64,000 nucleotides of DNA from Synchiropus splendidus (Eukaryota > Chordata > Actinopteri > Syngnathiformes > Callionymidae). Within the stretch, counting starts at the first letter, position 1, and every line of letters starts with the position of its first letter. Positions 22,946 through 34,900 of this stretch are shown piece by piece. A program made the translations under genes and the position numbers. Location: assembly GCF_027744825.2 (NCBI RefSeq), contig NC_071345.1, positions 12,416,501-12,480,500 of the forward strand. Reading direction: 5' to 3'. Under the pieces are notes generated by a model, which saw nothing but the letters and a program-made list of their open reading frames with translations, had not been told where the DNA came from and searched no databases.

Positions 22946-25900
22946 ACCATGACCAGATTTGAAGATCCTGATCCCAGCGTGCCTCACCTCTTTGTCTTCT
23001 GCTTAACCATCTCTCTTTTGGAACTTGCGATACATGTGTGAGTGACGGAACACATTTCTTCTCGTGGGTCTCCACCATGTTCTCAATGCAATGTTCCCTT
23101 GAAAATAGAATTCAGAGCTTCTCTTCAGAGCTCAGAAACCTCTTCTATGTGTGGAAAAAACTGACTAAATGTTAAATTGTTTAATCTTCAAACAAAAACA
23201 ATACAGATCCCAAAATGATATCAAAAATATCATGTTCAGGAGTATTAAGGAGCAAGAAGCAATGGTTTGTCTGTTTGGTCAAAGTGAAACAAGATGTTAT
23301 TCAGTCTCAACAACAAGAAACCTGACATACTCTTGTTTCTTGCTTTCTCACGCTACTTTTCCTCCCGGACCGTGCCCACTATCTTAATACTTATTTTCCC
23401 TATAATATGCCAACAATGCGTCAAAGTGTGAATTGTTCACAGCGCGCTCGAAGCGGAGAGTTCACATTACAAATAATTACAGAGGCTGTCATCATGCTCT
23501 CCGTGCACGGTTTTTAAAATTAGAACTCTCTGATCTTCTGCTTACTTGACCAAGAGCTCAACGACCCTGACAAACAATCGCACACATGCACAAACACGAA
23601 CACACTGTAGCCAAACTCCTACTTGACTGGCGGAAGAGCCAGTGGAGGATGTGTCAGGTCAAAAAGATTAGCGGCTGGATGGTGAGGTGTCTGTTTATAG
23701 AGCTGGGAGAGAGAGATACATCACACGTATGAGAAACTGGAATTCACAAAAATGAAAAAAAGGTGTGGGTCCATGTTGGTTTTTTAATAAGTGCTCTCCA
23801 TAGAAGGTCACAGCGCCTTGATCCTTCATTACCCCTCTGATGGGATGAAGTGCTGCGGGCTTCTGGCTGGAGGGACTGGTGCTCCAAGAGAGTCATGCAG
23901 GGTCAAGAGTGCCGCAGTGATAGAGCTGCTCTCAGAGCTCTCACTGCTCGCTGGAGATAAACAGTTATTTACGATACTGAGCTCATCCTGTCACGAAAGG
24001 AGACATCCGTGGCTGTCATGTCCACCTTCGACTTCCATTCCTGCAGGAACGACACTGAGGACTCCAGGATGCAACGTCTTTGAGGGAATAAGGGGAAAAC
24101 TTGAGGGGCATGATGATTAAGAAACAAATATATATACATGCAAATATACTGGTTGAAATGGTTGAACAGTACAGTCAATCAACCTGATGCTCTTTTTTAT
24201 TTATTTATTTTTTATAAATCATTTTTCGTCGTTCTAAATGTAAAATGTAAATGTCAATGTGAAGTGTTAAGAGGAAGCAATACATGTGAATATTCTCCCT
24301 TGTCTGCTGTCATCCTCGTGAGGTTGCAGTATCAATCGTGACCCATGAGGTCATCAGTCACTGTCACATGATCCCACTGAAGCAGCTTTGCTCATTCATG
24401 TCAATAAAGTCATTCACATCGACGCATGTCTCGAACCAATTTGGTCACAGCCATGAGACAAGTTGTCACGTTCCACATTAGCGCTGTGCTTTACACACAG
24501 TAATGTTGAATCGATGTCCTGTACTACTTCTAGGAAGTTGGAAAAAAAATGTAAGTGAAAGAAAATATATAATCTAAATTTCAATTAAGTAATTCCCCAT
24601 TTACACTTCATAGACAAATTCTGAATAAATAAGGAAATTATTGATCTACAATAAAGAAAAGAAGAAATAATCCTCAAGTTGTGTACTTTTCAAAGTATGT
24701 TCAAAGTAGTTTTTGGGTGAATGTTCATTTAATGGTTATAACACAAGTGCAGGCCTTTTGTCAAAATTACTTTTAAACCATAAGTGTTAGGGCTAGGGAA
24801 AAAATATTCCCAAATATGTCACCATTTTCTTTCGTGACAATGTTAAATATAAATTTCGGGCAGCAGCAAGACGGGACCTCATATCCGCTCCCTGGTAAAC
24901 AGTTGGGAAGCCGAGCTCAAGCACAGCTCCTGCTCATCAGAGCAGCTGATCAAACATACAGTACAAGTTGACTCATGACAAGTTTATATTCTCAAACACC
25001 AACTATTGTCAAATGTATATCAAGGACTGGTTGATGGATTCTGTGGGGAAAGTAGTTGTATCGTCAAGACCACACCAACCGAGACCAAAGCATTATCGAG
25101 ACTGGAACATATCGGGACTGAAACATTACTGTCATAACCTGTTCTGGCACCTTGTTATTGCACATAAACTGCTTTGTATATTCATAAAGAGTGAATAACA
25201 CTTTTCATAAATACACAAAAAACAACCTCGGTCACCATGATGTGCATTTTTTTGTTATAATTTATTTAAAAAGTAATAAACCAGAATCGTGATATAAATC
25301 AAATCGGCACCCAAGTACGGGGGTTAGTTATTGATCATTTTATTTTTACTTCATCATAAGTTTACTTTATTTAAGTTCAAAATGCCATTTATTATTATTT
25401 TTAAATATTACTGGTGGAAACAGAGTCATTAAACAGGGCATCACTAACCTGGATTTTCTATGCCATGAATACCAAAACACAAGCTGGTCTCATCTATTTG
25501 TTTTCTACCAGATGATCTATGAAAAAGGTGTTGAAGTGAGGACTCGGGGAGCTTGACAACACTGTCAAGTTGCCGGTGGAAGCAGCGAAAGCATCCCTAA
25601 TAATCCCGATCCATCCCTCATCGAATTGGAATTTCTCGAAGCTTGTGTGGCTGGGTCATGGTTGGCTGCTCTTAAGCGTCGGGCTCGGCTGCCCCCTCCT
25701 CGTGAGAAAGTGCAGCCAGACTTAAGCTTTTACAGTCCAACCATATAGTGTGTTTACCCAGGTTGAGCGGGCCAGCGCGCACACACAGACCTCAGGTGGT
25801 AGGAGATCGCTTCCTCCCTCGCTCGCTTGCTCATTCTGTGTGTTTGTTTATGAGGAGAGGGGAGGGGATGATACCCTCCTCAATTACAGGGGAAGTGCTT

Positions 25901-27707
25901 TTTTATGGGCCTCTCAAGCAGCACACACGGACACACAAGCAGAGTGTGAACTAATGAATTTAAAACGTCGTATATCTCTTTACAGAGTCATTTACAACAG
26001 ACTACCCACGTTGACCGAAGATCCAATACGGCATCATGGGGCTGTTAAAACAGCATTGTGGTCTTTAATGATGGGAAATGATCTGGGCTTTTAAACCGTT
26101 GCAGTGTATTCTGGAAATATCAAGGGGTTAAAAAACATGAAAAAGAAATGTAGCTAAGACACCCTTTCTTTCTACAGTTTTGGTTTTGGACACTGGATCC
26201 ACCTCCTGGACGACAGCCGAGGAGTTGAGCGGCGTAAAACCGCTCATCCTTCTCGCAGCTCTTGGGGGGGGTTTTAAGTGACGAAGATTGGTTCCCAAGG
26301 GCGTGTTAAGAGGGAGAGAGAGACACGGGAAGTTTGTGTTGTCCTGACCCCGGACCACAAAATGAATTACTCAGCAGTTCCTCAGGTTTATAATGATTTA
26401 TTGAGGTCAAGTCACCGAAACACGAAGAAGATGGAGTTTCAATGTCTTCCTACTCGCCTCTCATTTATAATGCACACCCAGGCTGAAAATGGCCGCTAGG
26501 GTCTTCCAGTGTTTGGTATTTAGTTCTTTATTTCAAACAAAACCCCAGAAATACTTTATTGTTTTTAAATTTACGAGGCAAAGACGTGCTCCGACGCGTG
26601 TAGACTGGATATTAAAAGGCAGACGGGGCATTCCCCAGTGGTTTGAAGACACCCATGTGAACGGAAAAGATCTTAAGCAGCAGTGGACCTGTGGTTGTCA
26701 CCAGCGTGATAACTCATTGGTTCCTCAGCTGCTCCTCTTTCATGTCGCTGGGTGTGAACCAAGCAGAAAATGAAATTAAACCTTGAATTTATCAGGCCGT
26801 TCATCTCAAACGTCTGAAGCAGTGTTTGCGCTTAAAAAAAAACCCCAAAAAAGTCGGTGTCTCCTTTGATTGATGACATTTGTGTCCATGTGTGCTTCGC
26901 TCATGATGGCGTTTTCGGCCTCACGCGTGGGGAGTCACTGGCCTCTCAGCTGACTGCCGCTCCATTTGAGCAGATCTTCGGTCCGTCGCTGTACATCGTG
27001 AGCACAGGACTTGTTTACAGCTGGAAATAATGAACTATAAAGTAAGAATGCTTGAAACTCGATTTGTGAATTCTAACATGCATTCGCTGGCGATTGGTCA
27101 CAGACTGTGAGTTGCACAACCACAGTCTCCCGTCCTGCGATTAGCAGATTTGTCCTTATTCAACCCGACCTGCTTCGTGACTTGCTGTGCGATAGAAGAG
27201 AAAGAATCGTGCTGTGAAAAAGACCTGAAAAATTCTCCATTAGCACATCAAATTCAGAGTCAGAAACTTCCCTTCTGTTTTTTAGTTTTGAATTCGGAGA
27301 TGAGGACCAGAGACCCTGATTGACGTCACGGAGGTCTGGCGAAATATTTCCAGTCTTCAGGTGTTTGTTTTTCCTCAGTGCTCAAGAAGGAAACAGGTAC
27401 CAGGTGGTTTTTCATGGAGCACAGGCAGAAGACTGGCGCGGCCCTCACCATCTGATGCCGGCACGAGTGCCACAAACTCTCACAGCAACCAGATGAAGCT
27501 CTGCTCACCAGACAGACACAGACACACTGTTTGACACAGCAGGTAAACATGTTCAAATTTCACCAACACATTCGCAGGGATCAGTTAACACCATAGTAAA
27601 TAAACAATCAATAGTCTTTGTTTTGTGAGATGCGGCGCTGCAGGCCAGATTCAGGAATTATTTCGGATTAATGCTTTTAGATTTTTCACAAAGAGAGATG
27701 GTGATTT
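22946..27707. other. Gene-free spacer
   Basis: No exon or complete mobile element could be supported. Features are limited to G-runs (26266-26272), AT-rich patches (about 24540-24860, 25230-25420) and scattered A-runs. The open frames across 23791-24120 and 25750-26094 lack splice context or domain motifs. Confidence 0.5.
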
Positions 27708-27712
27708 AAAAA

Positions 27713-27770
<58 letters not shown>

Positions 27771-27816
27771 CATATATATATATATTTTTATTTTATTTTA
27801 TTTTATTTTATTTTTT
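27708..27816. repeat. Composite A-run, (TA)n and (TTTTA)n low-complexity tract
   Basis: A23 (27708-27730) is followed by about 18 TA units (27731-27766), an interrupted TA stretch to about 27785, then about six TTTTA units to 27816. The order poly(A) then simple repeats often marks the decayed 3' end of a retroposon, but no retroposon body is recognisable upstream. Confidence 0.9.
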
Positions 27817-28542
27817 GCTAAGAATTTATGATTTTTTTTATTGATCTGTGTCTCATACTAAGGCTAAGAAAACCAGATTCCCCACCATCAAGTTAAAGCA
27901 CAGATTTCAACACTACTAGTTTAAGCAGTAGTTGCTGGTTCATCCCTGCTTAAGCAACAAATGTAGCATAAAAAGAGGAAACCCAAAGGAATTCTGGAGA
28001 GGCGGCGGCTGCAGAAGAAGCCTTTGAAAGGTGAAGCCCCTTACTCTGAGAGCGCGCAAGCTGCCGATGACAAGGCCAAGATGGCATCTGCTGATAGGAC
28101 CTGCTCATCAGCACCTTGATTCTACGGGCCACAGAGGAGGTGAGCGGAGAGTTCTATAGTTACTCTGGACTTCTTAATGGACTCCATAACAATATTTTAA
28201 AACCGCTATTTAGAAAAGAGCTGCGGTGGCATCACAGGAAGCAGCTTGATTTATTAAACAAGAAGTAAATGTGTGATTGTCCAGGACACCACAGGCAGTT
28301 AACCTGTCCGAACATTTCACTGTGGTCCGCTTCAGTGAAAATAAACTTTGAAACTTGCTTCTCCTGCTCTTTTTTGGTGGGTAGGATCTGAACTGCCAGC
28401 TTCATCCAAGCCACTCCTGTCTACAGACGCTACATCTAGACAAAAACATTGATCATTTGAGCCTAAACATGGTTCTTTTAATCTCATCAAACCCTTAAAT
28501 AATATCTTAATACAGTATCATAGAGCAGTATAGAGCAGTCAT
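27817..28542. other. Gene-free spacer
   Basis: No supportable exon or mobile element. The 'gag|gtgagcgg' at about 28135-28145 resembles a splice donor, but no upstream acceptor with an open frame was found. Confidence 0.45.
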
Positions 28543-28861
28543 AAAGCATCATAATGGATTTATAAGGATTTATAGACGATGTTATGAATGTTTATAATAA
28601 TGTGTAGTAATTTATGACAAGGTTTATAAATTATTATTAGTAGTGGATTTAACTTAATCTATTTAGATACTTAACCATAACCCTAAACCTTAAACTAACC
28701 ACTCAGTATAATATTATTGGAAATAACATGACACTTTTGTTTCCAATTTTGCACCCAACTAATACAAGTAATACGAATGAACTTTGTAATAAGTTGTTAT
28801 GTGATGATATGAACGTTCATGACATCTTCTATGGAGCTTTATAAATGCATTATGATGCTTT
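28543..28861. mobile_element. MITE with about 24-bp terminal inverted repeats
   Basis: The left end at 28543-28566 (aaagcatcataatg...) and the reverse complement of 28838-28861 match at 22 of 24 positions. The 319-bp element is AT-rich and has no coding capacity. A telomere-like degenerate run (ataaccctaaacc) lies inside near 28675. Superfamily is not determined because no clear target duplication was found. Confidence 0.65.
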
Positions 28862-28964
28862 TATTGTTTTTTGTTGGATAATAGCTGCAATACTGTTTAT
28901 TTCTTTATAGTTAGTATATACATTTTTTTGGTAGTACATTTTTCTGATAAGTATTTATCTCATA

Positions 28965-29072
28965 TTTATTTATTTTTGGACATCCAGTTTTTGTTTTTGG
29001 AAACCGGAGACCAAAATTTCGTTGCCATGATATAGTGATATGTTTTTGTGCAATGACAATAAAGAAAGTCTA
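28965..29072 (+). mobile_element. LINE-like 3' tail
   Basis: It contains ccaaaatttcgttgccatga and then tgcaatgacaataaagaaag, the typical 3' end of many fish L2-like elements. No upstream coding remnant is seen, so it is a short truncated copy. Confidence 0.55.
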
Positions 29073-30190
29073 AGTTTATGAATGAGCAAATAATTCATTA
29101 TAGAAGTGGGTTTTAAGCAAAATGAAATTGGAATTTGCTGAAGAATAGTGTGTGGTGCTTTAGATTTTCGGGTGTCAAAACTGTCCAAGCCATGTTGACG
29201 TGGACTCCATATTGTTTTGATTGTTGTAGTTGCCGAAAGAACTTGATGACTTCAAGACATTGCGTACTGAAAGAAGAGATCGTGATAAATTTAGTTCAGC
29301 AATGATAAAATGAATGGCTTAAAACTAAACACCAAAATGCAATATAGCCAGCAAGAGTGAATGAGTTTAGTTAGCGTATATTCCCCAACTGATATCAACA
29401 CGTGACGGCAGGATTCTCTACCTCTGGAGAGGCTTCAAAACAAAGTAGCAACAAAGTAGTAAATATTATTTGGGACATGGCAAATGTGAGGAGCTCAAGA
29501 TAAAGATGTGCTGTCGTCTATTTGCTTTTACAACAGCCAAACATCTCTATTCAGTCTCAACATATACTCCAACTCAGACTTAATAGATCGCCACTCAACA
29601 ACACCCCAGAGTTAACTGCTCTACAAAAACAGAGGATGTTTTAACTAAATCCAGTAGACACCAGCGGGATGCCAGCTTTTTTTTCCCCTGGTGTGGAAAG
29701 CAGATACACCTCTGTATTTAGTTTGGCACCGGACTTCACCTCCGTCTGCTGCCAAACATGTTCCCTCTTGGAGCAAAAAGGCAGGAAAAACCTACTTGTA
29801 CACACGATGACATGGATATATTTTACACACATCTGCTCTTACACACGTGTTGTCCTAATTCAGCCTGACATATTGCATCCAAACTCCAGCTGCTGGACAG
29901 GTGACACACTGGCTGAGCGCAGTGTCTGCAGTGTTGTTTAAATGGATTTGAAACAAAATCCTTTTAGATGAATAATAATGACAGTACGGTAAAGGAAACA
30001 TAGAAAGTCCTGAAATAATCTTTAACAGTGACTTTTGTCCCTCAATAGATCAAAAACATATTATACAGTTTGCTGCAATACTCCAATAGAGAGAGAGACA
30101 GGCAAGGGCATCCTACCCAGCGGTTTTCAAGTCTCTGCATTAACTTTGTGTTTCAGCTTTTTGTGAGACTCTAGACTCTTCCTCTACTGA
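29073..30190. other. Gene-free spacer
   Basis: No supportable exon, RNA gene or mobile element. Confidence 0.5.
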
Positions 30191-30420
30191 GTGTGTGTGT
30201 GTGTACTTGGTTTATCCTTACTTATGCGGACCGATTCTTGACAAAACACCTCCTTGTGAGGACCTCACACCTTTGTGGGGACAAATTCAAGGCTCAATTT
30301 TAGGATGAGGACGTCAAAATAACTGGGTCATTACATTAAGCTTTAAGTTTGACTCCTGGTTAAGGTTAGTCATTTGTTTTGGATGGTTAGGCATAGTGTG
30401 TGTATATATCCAAATACAAA
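30191..30420 (+). repeat. Common teleost interspersed repeat with GT-rich ends
   Basis: It starts with a short (GT)n run (30191-30204), then reads cttggtttatccttacttatgcggaccgattcttgacaaaacacc-type sequence. Further motifs are tgtgaggacctcacaccttt, gtggggacaaattcaagg and aactgggtcattacatt, and it ends in tgtgtgtatata. This string of motifs recurs between genes in many fish genomes. Its transposon class is unclear to me. Confidence 0.6.
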
Positions 30421-30950
30421 CCTACCAGAAACCAGCAGAATTACTGAATTATCAAGCTATATGGACAGTTATCTTCCACCTGTTGACACAATCCCGGCTG
30501 GGCAGGGCAAGACACAGGGGACACACTGGACAGCTGTGGAATCAAGCTATCCATTTGCTATGATGAGCATATTCAAATTCATTTACTGTCATGTAGTGAT
30601 GAGGCTCAGGAGAATACATTGACAGCTGATTCACGTTTATCTTGGAGTGTGTTCTCTTGGAAGAGTGCAGTTATCAGCCCCCACGGGCCTCTCACTGTGG
30701 TCGGCTGCTTGAAAACTTGGACGCAGAATAACACAACAAATCAATACGGCAGTCCATGTGCAAACACTTTTGTCCGGCCACTATACAGACGGCAGTACAC
30801 AGAACCTTTCTGTCTCCCAGCTTATGTGCTTCAAAGATTATTTAATTTATAGCCAGTAAATAATTTGCAAAAATAGCTACAATGCAGCGTCTAAAATTAT
30901 GTTAATGAGAGAATCATAATGGTGACTTTCGAGATCATCTATATCTATAT

Positions 30951-31439
30951 CAGAGGTGGGGAATTCAATTTCCTGAAGGGCCACATTAGAAACTGTGACT
31001 GTTGGGGGCCATCATCGAAAGAAACTCAGCAATGACTACAAAACATGATGGGAAAATATCCAAAATACATACTGAAGTAACTAGGACAAAATGAACCTAA
31101 AAATATTTCATTTCATATGCATTTAATTTAAATCTAAATCAACATAACTATGGACCAGTGGTTCCAGATTTAAAAAAATATAAATAAACAGTTTATTTCA
31201 AAATATATTTTCAATATTCCTTTAATGTATTTTGAGGAACAAGAAAAACACAAAAATAGCCAGTGAAATCCAAAACAATAATAATGCTGAAGTGGTGGTG
31301 GTGACTAAAATAAAGAACAAAAAAAAAGGCAGGAAAATTATAACATATCAGTTATAGTTGTATAGTTTCAGTCTGACTTCTAAAGGGCCACGAAAATACA
31401 TGCAAAGGGCTGCATGTGGCCCCACTTTGCCCAGGTCTG
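30951..31439. mobile_element. hAT-type MITE with TIRs and 8-bp target duplication
   Basis: The left end cagaggtggggaa matches the reverse complement of the right end (cagacctgggcaa) at 10 of 13 positions. Subterminal GGGCCAC and GGCCCC blocks are typical of hAT elements. The flanks atctatat (30943-30950) and atatatat (31440-31447) form an 8-bp target duplication with one mismatch. At 489 bp it is non-autonomous and codes for nothing. Confidence 0.75.
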
Positions 31440-31489
31440 ATATATATCATGTATAAATGTTTTTTAGGATTCATTTGTGGCACAACTTG

Positions 31490-31946
31490 AAATATAACTA
31501 GATTATGCCCTCCTTTTTTCCTTCTTTTCTTCTAATTTTTTTGTCCCAAAAATATGTTTTGAAAGAAAAGATGGAAAAAAAAAGTATCTAGGAGCAGTGC
31601 CACTGGAAACCATGGGGGAAGTGTTGCTGTGACTACCTGATATGCAGCTCTGATGAGACACAAAGGACAATGGCGGAAATTCTCCATCCTCCATCTGACC
31701 ACCACCTCCTACAATGCTGCCTCCGCTTTGTCTTTTGTGCGAGAAGTACAGTATCAGTACTTCTGCCATGTTCCATGGGTTTTGAGTTTGTCGTAAATTT
31801 TTGACTGTGGGCTGCTCCCTCTGGTGGATATATTGGCGAACAGCAACACCAACGTAAAGAACGCATGGAAGCATGTGATCAATCGCAGTAACAATGTCTG
31901 AAATGGACGGCCGCAATTTTGTACGTAAATGGAGCATAAATGGACC
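31490..31946 (+). mobile_element. Harbinger-like MITE, left end missing
   Basis: It aligns along its length with 37710-38170: both share aaatataact, caatggcggaaattctcc, a caatgctgcctccg block, a ggatatattg-type block, caacaccaac and gcatggaagca. The right end (31921-31946) is gtacgtaaatggagcataaa followed by tggacc, whose reverse complement matches the left end of the second copy. The left terminus is absent, the homology starting about 50 bp after the hAT MITE. Two overlapping minus-strand open frames are chance frames of the repeat. Confidence 0.55.
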
Positions 31947-34900
31947 TAGTGTTCCACAGTAATTACAGACTTAAATCTCATTTCAAATGTACCTGAAAAT
32001 GCCACTTTTCTTGTGCGTAACCTGTTCTCAAAACATGAAACTATGACCTGCTGCGAAGACGAGCGTTAGTCGCGGAATGATAAAATCCTTGGTTTCGAAG
32101 CAAAATAAGGTCAAAAATGTCCTTCTCTGCTAAATTAAATCTCTTTCAACACCTGACTGATGCCTGCTCCGATGGAACGTGACCGCAAACATCATGCTGT
32201 CGGTAAAGAACAGACCGGTGTTTTTTCAGTTGCTACCACAGCTTACACAGCGCAATACACTGTACTTGCATGAGTGGAAAATAGCACATGGGCAAGACGC
32301 GGGTCAAATCCCAAACCACACTGTGTGCAAGAATCCAACATGCCATGGACAGGTGCACTTCAGCAGAGAGTTCCAAGAAGGTCTCAGAAGGCAACATTAT
32401 TCATGCTTGCATTGAGAATATTGCTGATATAATTCCCTCCACACAGATGCGCAGTTAAAAGCGCTAGTGGAACTTGGGTATGCAGGTAATGGGCAGAGGC
32501 TCTGATCTCTAGTTTCTTTTCATAAATCCCTGTGACATTTATATATTTTCAGATTGTAAACTATACATTCAGACCAAACGTGAAAACTTCATGGTTCTGT
32601 CTGTATCTGTATGTGAACTGGCATTCTTTCCCTTAATCTTGACTGACGATCGCTTTCTCTCTTTACTTTCGCCCCCTTAAATAAAAATAGTGGTTCTGTA
32701 CGTCTGCCAACATCAACATCTAATAAAGCCCCAAGATAAACAAGGACCTCAGTCTACGGCGGAGTTGATTTCATCCCTGAGGAGCATCGGCCAACTCCCG
32801 TCCATCTGCCCAAACACAAACCTGCTGCTTCCAGGGGGGAAATGGAGAACATGAAAACAATGCTGTGGGACTAGTTTTGACTTGGACTGTCTCAAAATAT
32901 GATGATGCAGAAGTGTGAATATCAACTGGACAGCCGTCCCTCTGTGTTACCTCTGTCATCACACCTGGCTGCTTGGCATCTCCAGTTTGGCTGAAAAAGA
33001 AAATGTCTAAAAAGAGCTTCAAGCTTGTTTAAAAATGATCGCTGTCACTGTCTCCGTGTCAGATTGTTGATATAGTAACTGTGTTAGAAATATGCTTCGT
33101 GGTGAACGGGTGTCCCATCTCATCCCAAACACTCAAAATGATTCTGGCTGTCAATGCCGCGTTCGCAAAAAGTGCATCATTTCCAGGAAATGAAATGGAC
33201 AGGTCATACATTGTGCACCCCGACATGGCCCGAATAACGGAAAACTCCAATCTAAAATGTCACATCTATCCTTTTATCTTTGTATTATTGGTGCGATTTT
33301 TTTTATTCATAAAAATATACTATTTTTTTTTGACGCAAGTATTTCTTCTGAAAATCCTTTTTTTCTTTTTTCTTTTTTTTTTCTTTTTCGTTGCCTTTGA
33401 TGTTCATGTTCTCATCCACTCTCATCCAGATTGCTTGCTACTTCATCCCAGCACGCAGATGTTTGACAAGAGGTCATCTGGAGTACCAATAAACACCAGA
33501 AAACAATTCATGCAGTGCGTGACTTCTGATAAAAAAAAAAAAAACAGACAAGAAATCTGTCATTAAATAAGAAGTTTGTATTTCATAATCTGTATGATAT
33601 GTATAATTCGGGAGTGAGTGATGGTTCAATGTTATTATTAAATAATAAAAAAAAACATCTGTTAAGTAGTCTCCATCAGGTGCAGGCTAAGTTTACATAC
33701 CTCAAAGTCAAAAGTCTGAAAGAAGTATTTTATATTTTTATAGTTCATAAAATATATATGAACTTCATAAATCGCATTACCTAAGTATTACCCAATATAT
33801 ATTGCTTTGACAAATTCCAGCGCTAAAATAAAACTTTTTTTTAAAAAGAAAAAAAATAGATGACCATAAATAGAGGAAGACACTTTTTGTATTATATCAT
33901 GTAGAAATATTACTAGTAAATATTACTAGAGTTTAGAATTAATTTTTATTTCTTTTTTATTTTCTTTTTTCCACTATTTTTTTGCCGAAAAGAAGTAAAC
34001 TACTGGCCTATTTTTCTGTCTGTGGGCACATGGAGACAAAATGCATAAATGTCCCCATACATTTAATCGAGGGATCGAATGACTATACAAGCCCAGTTAG
34101 TATGTTTGCTGCATGGAGTATTCATAATTGTGCACAGGTGGCTGCAGCGATTCCTTGCACCAATGGAAGAAGACCCAGGAAGCATGTTTTCCATCCTTGC
34201 TTCAGAAGGTTTTGTTTTGAACATTCTTATGTGTTTTATTGCCTATTTTAAATTGTTCAAGCCATCTTCATAATACCGCCACAATATTATAGAACTTTGC
34301 ATGTTACTGTATTTAGTACATGGAAGCTTGAATCAGCCCCTAGGTGCATTGGACTGAATAAACATATTTGAGGAGCCTCATTTGATTCGTGTCTGACATG
34401 ATGGCAAGACTTTACTCTGGGAAGGGAAGAAGGTTTTTCCTGTCCCAAATACTTCTTCCAGATGAGACGAGTATACTAAATAAGAAACAGGTTTCAGTGG
34501 CTGAATGTGAAGCAATAATCCATCAGATTATTTGATGAAGCCTTTGCTCTCAAATCTATCCCACCTGAGCTTTTAAAGGCTGAATCTGTTTTGGCTGTTA
34601 TGAGGATCTGCTGCCCGGGGTCACTGCACTCACTAAACACCTCGGACTCTGTTGGTTTTTTCTGACTTCATCGTGTCTTCTCCTTTAAATGCTCAGCCCA
34701 ACAGAAGCTGTTAAAACACTGCTCGCTTTATTAGTCTGGCACGGGTCTGATCATGGACGCTCAGAACCAACAGTCATTTTAACTCCATCGTCTCGTGTAT
34801 TCTGAAGGCACCTGGTAAACTCCACTGATTAAATTAACAAGTATTTTTCTGCAGTTAATTTGGAACAGGTTGCTGCTCTTACCATTACTACACAAAAAAA

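Noticed and set aside
31503..31937. 144-codon minus-strand frame
   Set aside because: It lies within the Harbinger-like MITE; the related copy at 37710-38170 is open in a different frame, so protein selection is not indicated.
33081..33566. 161-codon plus-strand frame
   Set aside because: Its middle is a T-rich low-complexity run (33290-33395) giving a false F/L-rich membrane segment.
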